DNA of 64,000 bases, taken from positions 3,901,001-3,965,000 of the forward strand of contig NZ_CP006587.1 of the NCBI RefSeq assembly GCF_000737515.1, read 5' to 3'. Both the position numbers and the translations under genes were made by a program. This stretch comes from Hymenobacter sp. APR13 (lineage in GTDB: Bacteria; Bacteroidota; Bacteroidia; Cytophagales; Hymenobacteraceae). Shown here piece by piece: positions 54,052 to 62,578 of the stretch. The notes under the pieces are model-generated. The model did no database searches. It was not told the DNA's origin and saw only the letters and a program-made list of their open reading frames with translations. Numbering within the stretch: position 1 is the first letter of the stretch; each line of letters begins with the position of its first letter.

Positions 54052-55611
54052 CTACTCCGGAGTTTGCAGTTGGTGAATTTGGTCGGTAAAGTACGCGCTT
54101 TTTTCCGGCTGGCGCACCATTAGCCGTTCATATATTTCAATGGCTTTATCGATTTTGCCCTGTTTGACCATGATTTTGGCCAGGCTTTCAGAGGCCAGCT
54201 GCGGCACCACGCTGGTGCTGCGCACCGACAGATCGTCCTGCTCCTCGGCCGGGGCCGGGCGCTTGGCCGCCGATTTCAGCCGCGGCTGATTCTGCAGAAA
54301 CTGGTCGATGAGGGCCAGGGAGGAGCGGGCCGGGCGGCGCTTGGGCTGATGCGCGGCAGCGTGCGCTTGCAGCAGGGCATCGGGCGCGAAGAACTCGTCG
54401 GTGGGCAGGCCGGTGGTCAGCTCGCCGTCCTGCATCTGCAGGGCGTAGCCGAGGCGGCTGCCACCGCCCATCAAGGCGTATGCCAGCGCCGCATCCGAGT
54501 GGAAAGCCGGCACTACCGGCTTGGGCGCGGGCGGGAGCAGCAGTGCCAGGTCGTCGTCGGAATCGGCACCGGTGAGCTGGTAGGAGGACGGCGCCGGCAG
54601 GGCATCCGGCACGGCCAGCCCAAACTCGAAGCGGGAAATACCGGCTTCTGCCGGCGGCCGGATGGGCGGCGCCACCGGGGGTAGTAGCTCTTCCTCCGCC
54701 GGAACGAGCTCCGTAGTGGCTTCCAGCGAGCTGTCGGCCGGCGCTTCTTCTGCTAATGCTACTGCGGGTTCTGCGCTGGCAGCTGGGCTGTCGGTTTCGT
54801 TTGGGGCGGCTACTAGTTCCGGTTCTTCAGAAACGGCCGAAGTAGCAGCCTCACCTACGGAAACTGCCGTTTCGGCCGGCGCGTCCATTTCCGAGGTGGT
54901 TGGAACGGCTGGCTCCGGCGCAGCTTCGGTGGCTGCTGAGGCCTCAGCAGTGGCTTCAGGGCCGGCCGTTTCGGCATACACGGTGGTATCTGAAGCAACT
55001 GTGGCTTCATTGCCAACAGCTTCAATGGGCTCCACTTGCTCCGGAGAAACTGCAGCTTCAGTGCTGGTCGCTTCGGTGGGCTCTACGGCATCTGCTGCGG
55101 CTGTGGTATTAGCGCTGGCCGCTACGGCGGGCGTGGCCAGCGGGGCGCCCGCCGCAGCGGCCAGAATGGTGGCGGCAGGCGCGGGGGCTTCTTCTTCTAC
55201 CAGCGTGGCGCTGCTGCCGTCGGTGTCTTCCGGCGTGTTGTCCAGCGGCAGCACGTCTTCGGGCTCCAGCGTCTGCAGGAAAGCGGCGGTGTTGCCGGCG
55301 GGCTGGGCGGGCGCTGCCTGCGGCGCGGCAGCCGTGCCCACCAGATGCTGCGGCGCGGGGGCGGCCAGGCGCTCCTGCACCGGCTGCTCCAGCAAGTGGC
55401 GCAGCAGCTGGCGGTCGGCGGCGTAGGTGGCGGCCCGGCGCAGGCGCTGGCTGGCCAGCATGCTGCCCCGGTCGTGGTCGGCTTTGGCCAGCAGCAGGTG
55501 GGCCGTCTGGCAATACGGGAAAGCCGCGGCCAGCTGCTCCAGCTCCCGGATTTCCGCTTCCGAAATCCCGCCTACGTGGTCCAGAATGTGTAACAGCGAC
55601 GCGCGGGTCAT
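54052..55611 (-). CDS. Bacteroidota TPR-type protein with long Ala/Glu/Thr-rich linker
   Basis: The 519-residue protein has a conserved-looking N-terminal helical part (residues 1-90, GISEAEIRELEQLAAAFPYCQTAHLLLAKAD). About 200 residues of low-complexity Ala/Glu/Thr/Val/Pro sequence follow. The C-terminal part has ALIDQFLQNQPRL and a TPR-like KIMVKQGKIDKAIEIYERLMVRQPEKSAYF. It has no signal peptide. Proteins of this type are regularly encoded next to secG and lptE in Bacteroidota, but I know of no assigned function. A scaffold for envelope assembly is a guess. Confidence 0.75.
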   Translation of the reverse strand: MTRASLLHILDHVGGISEAEIRELEQLAAAFPYCQTAHLLLAKADHDRGSMLASQRLRRAATYAADRQLLRHLLEQPVQERLAAPAPQHLVGTAAAPQAAPAQPAGNTAAFLQTLEPEDVLPLDNTPEDTDGSSATLVEEEAPAPAATILAAAAGAPLATPAVAASANTTAAADAVEPTEATSTEAAVSPEQVEPIEAVGNEATVASDTTVYAETAGPEATAEASAATEAAPEPAVPTTSEMDAPAETAVSVGEAATSAVSEEPELVAAPNETDSPAASAEPAVALAEEAPADSSLEATTELVPAEEELLPPVAPPIRPPAEAGISRFEFGLAVPDALPAPSSYQLTGADSDDDLALLLPPAPKPVVPAFHSDAALAYALMGGGSRLGYALQMQDGELTTGLPTDEFFAPDALLQAHAAAHQPKRRPARSSLALIDQFLQNQPRLKSAAKRPAPAEEQDDLSVRSTSVVPQLASESLAKIMVKQGKIDKAIEIYERLMVRQPEKSAYFTDQIHQLQTPE

Positions 55612-55751
55612 TTTACGTTAAATGGTTAAGTGGCTGAACGGTTAGCCGGATTCAGCCCAAGCGAAACTACCTGGCAACAGGCGTGGCAGTGCCCTGCGGG
55701 GCCGCAACAATACAGCAATTTGCCCACTTGCCCATACGGCCGCCCCGCCCG

Positions 55752-56273
55752 CTACCAGTTCGCCACCGACTTGTTGAACGTATCGGTGATGATGTTCTGG
55801 GTGATGCGGCGCGTGGCGGTGGGGTCGTTGTTGATGCGCGTAATGTCCTGGTCGGCCGGAAAGTCGCCGTTGCTCTGGAGCGTCTGCTCGAAGTCCTGCT
55901 TGGGGTCCTTGGTGTTGGAGTAGCGCACGCGCACCTGAATGGTGAGGCGGTTGACGCCGGCCTGGTCAATGCCATCCTGGTTCTGAATGGCGGCCGGCGC
56001 GTAGTCGTAGGCCGTAATGGCGCCTTCAAACTGCAGGTCGCCGTCGCGCGGCACCAGCTTGAGCGTGGTGTTGCGCTGGAAGTAGTCCTTGAAGTCCTCG
56101 GTGAAGCGCTGGGCCAGGAAAGACGGGCCGTTGCTGGAGTTGTTCTGGAAGGTGCTGATGGAAATGGTTTTCACCTCCGGGTCGATGTTGGTGCCCGAAA
56201 ACGAGTAAACCGAGCAGCCACTCAGGAAGAAGCTACAAGCTACAAGCGGCAAGATGCACGCCAGCCACAACAT
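55752..56273 (-). CDS. lptE: LptE-like LPS-assembly lipoprotein
   Basis: The start at 56273 gives MLWLACILPLVACSFFLSGC, a lipoprotein signal with lipobox LSGC; the frame is open to 56348, overlapping the sigma-54 activator gene. The 173-residue product reads YSFSGTNIDPEVKTISISTFQNN, QRFTEDFKDYFQRNT, LQFEGAITAYDYAP and VNRLTIQVRVRYSNTKD, matching the LptE/RlpB-like family of Bacteroidota. It should plug the LptD barrel in the outer membrane for LPS delivery. Confidence 0.88.
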   Translation of the reverse strand: MLWLACILPLVACSFFLSGCSVYSFSGTNIDPEVKTISISTFQNNSSNGPSFLAQRFTEDFKDYFQRNTTLKLVPRDGDLQFEGAITAYDYAPAAIQNQDGIDQAGVNRLTIQVRVRYSNTKDPKQDFEQTLQSNGDFPADQDITRINNDPTATRRITQNIITDTFNKSVANW

Positions 56274-56328
56274 ATACGACTTATAGTTAAGGGCTTGCAG
56301 CTTGCGGCTGACAACTCGCCGGTCCAGA

Positions 56329-57642
56329 CTACGCGTTTTCCAGATCATACTGCTTGAGTTTGCGGTAGAGAGTGCGCTCCGAGATGCCCAGGTCGTGGGC
56401 GGCGTATTTGCGCTTGTTGTGGTGCTTTTTCAGGGCCTTGAGAATCATTTCCTTCTCCTTGGCTTCCAGCGAGAGGGTTTCCTCCTCTGTTTCGTGCGGA
56501 ATGTCTTCCACGCGCTGCACCTCGTCCTCGTAGTCGGTGGCGTCGTCGAGGGGGCCGGGGGTGAGGATGTACTCCGTGGCACCGCCATCGGGCGAGGGCT
56601 GGCGCAGGGGGCGGGCGCCGCCGTCGTAGGGCGCGGCGTTGAGGTTGGTGAACAGGTGGCTGTTCTGGCGCAGCAGCTCCTGCGAGTCCTGCGGGCGCTG
56701 GCCGGCGGCCATTTCCAGCACCAGCTTTTTGAGGTCGGTCATGTCGCGGCGCATGTCGAAGAGCACCTTGTAGAGCAGGTCGCGCTCCGAGTAGCCGCTG
56801 CCGGCCGCGTCGGGGCCGGCGGCGTGCAGCAGCATGGGCAGCTGGCTGGCCTGCTCGGCTGGCAGGTACTGGCGCAGGCGGCGGCTGTCAATCTCGCGGT
56901 CCGTCTCCAGCACCGACAACTGCTCGGCCACGTTCTTGAGCTGGCGGATGTTGCCGGGGAAGCGGAACCGCTGCAATTCCTGCACCGCATCGGGCGTCAG
57001 CGTAATCGGCTTGACGCGGTAGCGGTCAGAAAAATCAGTGGTGAACTTTCTGAATAACAGGTAAATATCATCGCCACGCTCACGCAGTGGTGGAACCGTA
57101 ATCGGCACCGTGTTCAGGCGGTAGTAAAGGTCTTCGCGGAAGCGCCCTTCGCGCACGGCGTCGAGCAGATTCACGTTGGTGGCGGCCACTACGCGCACGT
57201 CAGTCTTCTGCACCTTGCTGCTGCCGACGCGGATAAACTCGCCGTTTTCGAGCACACGCAGCAGGCGGGCCTGGGTGCCGAGCGGCATTTCGCCAATCTC
57301 ATCGAGGAAGATGGTGCCGCCGTTGGTCACCTCAAAGTAGCCTTTGCGGGCTTCCTGGGCGCCGGTAAACGAGCCCTTTTCGTGCCCGAACAGCTCCGAG
57401 TCGATGGTGCCTTCCGGGATGGCGCCGCAGTTGATGGCAATGAACTGCCCGTGCTTGCGCGGCGACAGGGCATGGATAATCTTGGAAAACGACTCCTTAC
57501 CGGAGCCGCTTTCGCCCGTTATCAGCACCGTCATGTCGGTGGGCGCTACCTGCGTGGCCACCTGAATGGCGTAGTTCAGCGACGGCGCATTGCCGATGAT
57601 GCCGAACCGCTGTTTGATGCTCTGAATCTCTGATGGTGTCAA
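56329..57642 (-). CDS. Sigma-54-interacting transcription activator
   Basis: A TTG at 57642 (MTPSEIQSIKQRFGIIG) is taken as the start because this is where the usual sequence of close family members begins; no ATG is available and another TTG lies at 57702. The 437-residue protein has an AAA+ domain with Walker A GESGSGKE, the sigma-54 contact GHEKGSFTGA, Walker B GTIFLDEIGEMP and RFPGNIRQLKN. A linker follows, then a Fis-type HTH (KYAAHDLGISERTLYRKLKQYDL). There is no receiver domain. It sits between miaB and lptE, as often in Bacteroidota. It would drive RpoN-dependent promoters; its targets are not visible here. Confidence 0.9.
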   Translation of the reverse strand: MTPSEIQSIKQRFGIIGNAPSLNYAIQVATQVAPTDMTVLITGESGSGKESFSKIIHALSPRKHGQFIAINCGAIPEGTIDSELFGHEKGSFTGAQEARKGYFEVTNGGTIFLDEIGEMPLGTQARLLRVLENGEFIRVGSSKVQKTDVRVVAATNVNLLDAVREGRFREDLYYRLNTVPITVPPLRERGDDIYLLFRKFTTDFSDRYRVKPITLTPDAVQELQRFRFPGNIRQLKNVAEQLSVLETDREIDSRRLRQYLPAEQASQLPMLLHAAGPDAAGSGYSERDLLYKVLFDMRRDMTDLKKLVLEMAAGQRPQDSQELLRQNSHLFTNLNAAPYDGGARPLRQPSPDGGATEYILTPGPLDDATDYEDEVQRVEDIPHETEEETLSLEAKEKEMILKALKKHHNKRKYAAHDLGISERTLYRKLKQYDLENA

Positions 57643-57712
57643 GTCGGAAGGGTTTTCGTAGGGTAGACGAAAAGCGGGGCGGTTTATTTTCAGGCAGACC
57701 AAAGAAAATCCG

Positions 57713-57802
57713 TCATCCTGAGCTGGTGAATGCTCCAGTCAGGAGTTACTGCCGAACGATGTCGGTCCAGCGTGACAGGTTTCTTTGCAAGCTCAGGATG
57801 AC
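57713..57802. repeat. Inverted repeat GTCATCCTGAGC...GCTCAGGATGAC
   Basis: Short arms (about 12-14 bp) frame about 60 bp of non-coding sequence between miaB and the sigma-54 activator gene. The arms are related to family B. The 167-bp gap holds no gene. Confidence 0.6.
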
Positions 57803-57809
57803 AGACGGC

Positions 57810-59273
<1,464 letters not shown>

Positions 59274-59403
59274 GGAAAAAGGCCTCGGCGGCGTCAGCTT
59301 CACGGTTCGGTGGAGGGCAAAGGTAGGCTTTTCGGGGCGAAAATGACAGAATGGCAGAAGCCGGATTAGTGGGTTTGTGGCTTGGTGGAATGGTGGGGTG
59401 TGG

Positions 59404-59536
59404 CGGTCATGCAGAGGCGCAGCCGAAGCATCTCGCGTGCTGACAGCTGAATAGTATTACAACATCAGCACGCGAGATACTTCGCTTCGCTCAGCATGAC
59501 GTTCTTTTCACCTCATCACCTCATCACCTCATCACC
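59404..59536. repeat. Family B inverted repeat followed by a short tandem repeat
   Basis: Arms near 59405-59442 (GTCATGCAGAGGCGCAGCC...) and 59465-59503 (...TTCGCTCAGCATGACGTTC) are imperfect reverse complements. Three to four copies of the 8-mer CACCTCAT (about 59509-59536) follow and run into the stop codon of the HAD gene. The 258-bp gap has no gene. Confidence 0.75.
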
Positions 59537-60227
59537 CCAGATAATCTAGCACCTCGCGGACGTCCTGCACGGTGTGGAACGCCAGGCCGGCCAGCTGCTC
59601 CGGCTCCACGTGCTCGAAAATCCAGTTGGCGTGGTAGGGAACGTGCACGGCCCGCAGGCCCAGTCGGGCCACGGGCAGGATGTCGGATTTTAGGGAGTTG
59701 CCGATCATCACGAAGTCGGCAGCGGAGGCGTTGTAGCGGGTTAGCAGGCGCTGGTAGGTGGCTTCGTTTTTCTCGCTGACCACTTCCACGTGGTCGAACA
59801 GGTCGCCGAGGCCGGAGCGGGCAATCTTGCTTTCCTGGTCGAACAGGTCGCCTTTGGTGAGCACCAGCAGGCGGTGGCCGCGTTGGCGCAGCTCCGTCAC
59901 CACCTCCACCACGCCGGGCAGAGGCTCGATGGGGTAGCGCAGCAGGTCCTTGCCCATGTCGAGGATTTCCTGAATATCGGAGCCGCGCACGTTGCCGTTG
60001 GTGAGCTGGATGGCGGTTTCAATCATGGACAGCATAAACGACTTAGCGCCGTAGCCAAACAGCTGCATGTTGCGGCGCTGTACGTCGTTGAGGTGCCGGC
60101 TGATGTGGGCGGCGTCGCCGCAGTGGGCCATGATTTCGAACAGGCGGGCTTCCACCTGGTCGAAGTGGGGCTGGTTGGGCCAGAGCGTGTCGTCGGCGTC
60201 GAAGGCAATGAGCAGGGGAGCGGCCAT
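59532..60227 (-). CDS. HAD family hydrolase
   Basis: The start at 60227 (MAAPLLIAFDADDTLWPNQ) places the nucleophile motif DADDT at residues 10-14. A helical cap, VLTKGDLFDQESKI (motif II Thr, Lys) and FVMIGNSLKSDILPVARLG (motif IV, with GNSxxSD) follow. The 231-residue size and the GNSLKSD motif suggest a small-molecule phosphatase of the phosphoglycolate-phosphatase-like type. The substrate is not clear. It is divergent from the acetyltransferase gene, with 69 bp between the starts. Confidence 0.88.
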   Translation of the reverse strand: MAAPLLIAFDADDTLWPNQPHFDQVEARLFEIMAHCGDAAHISRHLNDVQRRNMQLFGYGAKSFMLSMIETAIQLTNGNVRGSDIQEILDMGKDLLRYPIEPLPGVVEVVTELRQRGHRLLVLTKGDLFDQESKIARSGLGDLFDHVEVVSEKNEATYQRLLTRYNASAADFVMIGNSLKSDILPVARLGLRAVHVPYHANWIFEHVEPEQLAGLAFHTVQDVREVLDYLG

Positions 60228-60296
60228 GGGCAGGAAAGGGCTTTCAACCCGCGCCAACGGCCCGGAGAGCCAGCAAAGTTACCGAACTTGCCGGCC

Positions 60297-60941
60297 ATGA
60301 AACAGCAAATCAACCAGGCCACCTGGAACCGCCGCGAGCATTTTGCCTTCTTCTCCCAGTTCGAGGAGCCGTTTTTCGGGCTGGTGGCCCCCGTGAACTG
60401 CACCTGGGCCCAGGCGGAAGCCAAGCGGCTGGGCGTGTCGTTTTTCCTGTACTATCTGCACCACGCCGCGCAGGCCGCCAACGCCGTGCCCGAGTTCCGC
60501 ACCCGCATCGAAGACGGGCAGGTGTACCAGTATGAGCAGGTGCACGTTTCGGCCACGCTGGGCCGCCCCGACCATACGTTTTCCTTTTCCTTTATCGAGC
60601 AGAACCACGATCTGGCCACGTTTGTGGCTTCAGCCGAGGCGGAAATAGCCGCCGTGCAGGCCAGCGCCGGCCTGCGCCTGAGCGGCACCACCGCCCGCGT
60701 GGATGTGCTGCACTGCTCGGCCATTCCGTGGGTGCGCTTCAGCGGCCTCACCCACGCCCGCAGCTTCTCGCACCCCGACAGCTGCCCCAAAATCTCCTTT
60801 GGCCAGCTCTACGAGGAAAACGGCGCCACCTACATGCCCGTGTCGGTGAACGTACACCACGCCCTGGCCGATGGCTACCACGTCGGGCTGTTCCTGCAGG
60901 AGTTCGAGCGGCGGTTGGGTGGTGGGTTGGTGATGGGGTAA
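60297..60941 (+). CDS. Chloramphenicol acetyltransferase-like acyltransferase
   Basis: The start at 60297 (MKQQINQATWNRREHFAFF) and the 214-residue length fit the CAT family. The catalytic motif VNVHHALADGYHVG supplies the general-base His in HHxxxDG. NRREHFAFF, PEFRTRI and FGQLYEENG are family segments. The family includes true CAT resistance enzymes and chromosomal relatives of unknown substrate. Nothing around the gene suggests a mobile resistance cassette, so resistance should not be inferred from sequence alone. Confidence 0.85.
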   Translation: MKQQINQATWNRREHFAFFSQFEEPFFGLVAPVNCTWAQAEAKRLGVSFFLYYLHHAAQAANAVPEFRTRIEDGQVYQYEQVHVSATLGRPDHTFSFSFIEQNHDLATFVASAEAEIAAVQASAGLRLSGTTARVDVLHCSAIPWVRFSGLTHARSFSHPDSCPKISFGQLYEENGATYMPVSVNVHHALADGYHVGLFLQEFERRLGGGLVMG

Positions 60942-60943
60942 AA

Positions 60944-61103
60944 AGAACGTCATGCTGAGCTTGTCGAAGCATCTCTACCGCTTCGTTCCGGCGAGTTGCC
61001 TCACCCCCGGCCCCCTCTCCTTCAGAGAGGGGGAGCCTGACGATTGGAGTTAGTTTGGCGGGCGAGATGCTTCGCTTCGCTCAGCATGACGTTCTTTTCA
61101 CCA
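60944..61103. repeat. Family B inverted repeat with an inserted CCCCCTCTCC-type element
   Basis: The left arm begins directly after the CAT-like stop codon (AAAGAACGTCATGCTGAGC). The right arm (about 61061-61103) ends CGCTCAGCATGACGTTC, identical to the end of the 59404 element. Between them a CCCCCTCTCC...GAGAGGGGG element (61000-61041) matches, inverted, the copy at 15767. It looks like a composite of two repeat families. Confidence 0.75.
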
Positions 61104-61116
61104 GCCCACCAACCCG

Positions 61117-62391
61117 CTACTCCGCCACCACTGCGCCCAGCACGTCCAGGATGGCGCGGGCTTTGAGTAGGCACTCCGCGTACTCGCGTTCCGGGTTGGA
61201 GTCGTAGGTGATGGCCGAGCCGACTTGGAAGCTAAGGTAGCCGGTGTCGGGGCGGTACTGCAGGCTGCGGATGACCACGTTGAACTCGAACGCGCCGTCG
61301 GGCCAGGCGTAGCCGATGCTGCCGCTGTAAAGGCCGCGCCGGGCGGTTTCGTAGTGCTCGATGAGCTGCATGGCCCGGATTTTTGGCGCGCCGGTCATCG
61401 AGCCCATCGGGAAGGTGGCGCGCAGCACGTCCGGGAGGTCCACGCCTGGGCGCAGCTCGGCGGTAACCGTCGAAATCATCTGCCAAACATGGCGGAATGG
61501 GTAGAGGCCGAACAGCTCGGGCACCTGCACGGTGCCAGTCCGGGCCACGCGGGCTAGGTCGTTGCGCACCAGATCCACGATCATCAGGTTTTCGGCGCGC
61601 TCCTTTTCGTCGTGGAGAAGTGCTAGGCGCTGCTGCTCGTCTTCGGCGGGCGTGCTGCCGCGCCGGATAGTGCCTTTGATGGGCTGGGAGACGATAACCG
61701 GCGCGGAGTGGGCCAGGAACCGCTCGGGCGAGGCGCACAGCAGAAAGTGGCTTTCGTGCCGGAAGAAGCCCGCAAACGGCGCCGGCGAGGCCGCGTTTAG
61801 GCGCAAAAACACATCCACCGGGTCCAGCTGCACGCCTTCGGCGTAGAACTCCTGGCACAGGTTCAGTTCATACACCTCGCCGTTGAGGATGTCCTCGCGC
61901 ACGGCTTCCACGGCCCGCAGGTAGTCGGCTTTGGGCATGCGGGGCGTGAAGGCGGGCACGGCGGGTGCGGGCCAGTCCGGGAGCTCCGTTGCCAGAATGG
62001 CGGCCAGCACGCCGTCGGTGTGGCCGTGCAGTTCCAGCGTATCCGGCCGCCAGAGCAGCCAGGTCTGCGGGTGGAAGAAGTGCAGCGTAGGCCAGTCGAG
62101 GCCTGATGGGTTGTCGCTGTGCAGGTCTTCGATTTCGTTTTTGAGGTCGTAGGTGAGGAAGCCCAGACGCGGGGCGCCATCTTGGGCGCGCGGCAGCCAC
62201 TGGCGCAGCTCGTCCAGGGTGCGGGGTGCATCGGGGGCGGCGGGCGCTACGCCCAGCAGTTGGTCGAAGGGGCCTTCGGGGTAGGCCTGGCCGTTGGGCT
62301 CGAAGTAAGCACAGTGCGGAAACTGCGCGGCCCAGCGCAGGGCGCGGGCCCGGAAATCAGTTGGAAGCTCAGCAAGGGGAATAGACAGCAC
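61117..62391 (-). CDS. pabB: Aminodeoxychorismate synthase component I
   Basis: The 424-residue protein has the chorismate-binding fold. Its signatures are FLLCASPERFL, the PIKGTIRRG segment typical of PabB-like enzymes (with the Lys used in aminodeoxychorismate synthase), IVDLVRNDLARVARTGTVQVP, FPMGSMTGAPKIRAMQLIE and VGSAITYDSNPEREY. It aminates chorismate towards 4-aminobenzoate for folate. The partner glutaminase PabA and the lyase PabC are not in this window. An anthranilate synthase role is less likely, given the PIKGT motif and the absence of trp genes. Confidence 0.9.
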   Translation of the reverse strand: MLSIPLAELPTDFRARALRWAAQFPHCAYFEPNGQAYPEGPFDQLLGVAPAAPDAPRTLDELRQWLPRAQDGAPRLGFLTYDLKNEIEDLHSDNPSGLDWPTLHFFHPQTWLLWRPDTLELHGHTDGVLAAILATELPDWPAPAVPAFTPRMPKADYLRAVEAVREDILNGEVYELNLCQEFYAEGVQLDPVDVFLRLNAASPAPFAGFFRHESHFLLCASPERFLAHSAPVIVSQPIKGTIRRGSTPAEDEQQRLALLHDEKERAENLMIVDLVRNDLARVARTGTVQVPELFGLYPFRHVWQMISTVTAELRPGVDLPDVLRATFPMGSMTGAPKIRAMQLIEHYETARRGLYSGSIGYAWPDGAFEFNVVIRSLQYRPDTGYLSFQVGSAITYDSNPEREYAECLLKARAILDVLGAVVAE

Positions 62392-62578
62392 GCCGCAAAG
62401 ATACGGGGCCGGCGGCGTGGGTGTGCCCGCTGGGTTTGCGCGGTTCCGGATGGCCGTTGCGCGTCCTCCGGTCGGAGACCGGGGCGGTTTGGCGGCCGCC
62501 GGTCTTGCCGACTGCGTCGGCGCAGACCGGGGCCAGTTTTTCGGCCGGGGCCAGCTTCTCCCTTTTCTTGGGGCCGTG

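Noticed and set aside
57643-57702. Extended TTG start for the sigma-54 activator
   Set aside because: The extra 20 residues do not resemble the family N-terminus, whereas the TTG at 57642 starts exactly at the usual MTPSEIQ-like sequence.
59509-59536. Short tandem CACCTCAT units as a possible CRISPR-like array
   Set aside because: Period is only 8 bp with no spacers, and no cas genes are present; it is a simple sequence repeat.
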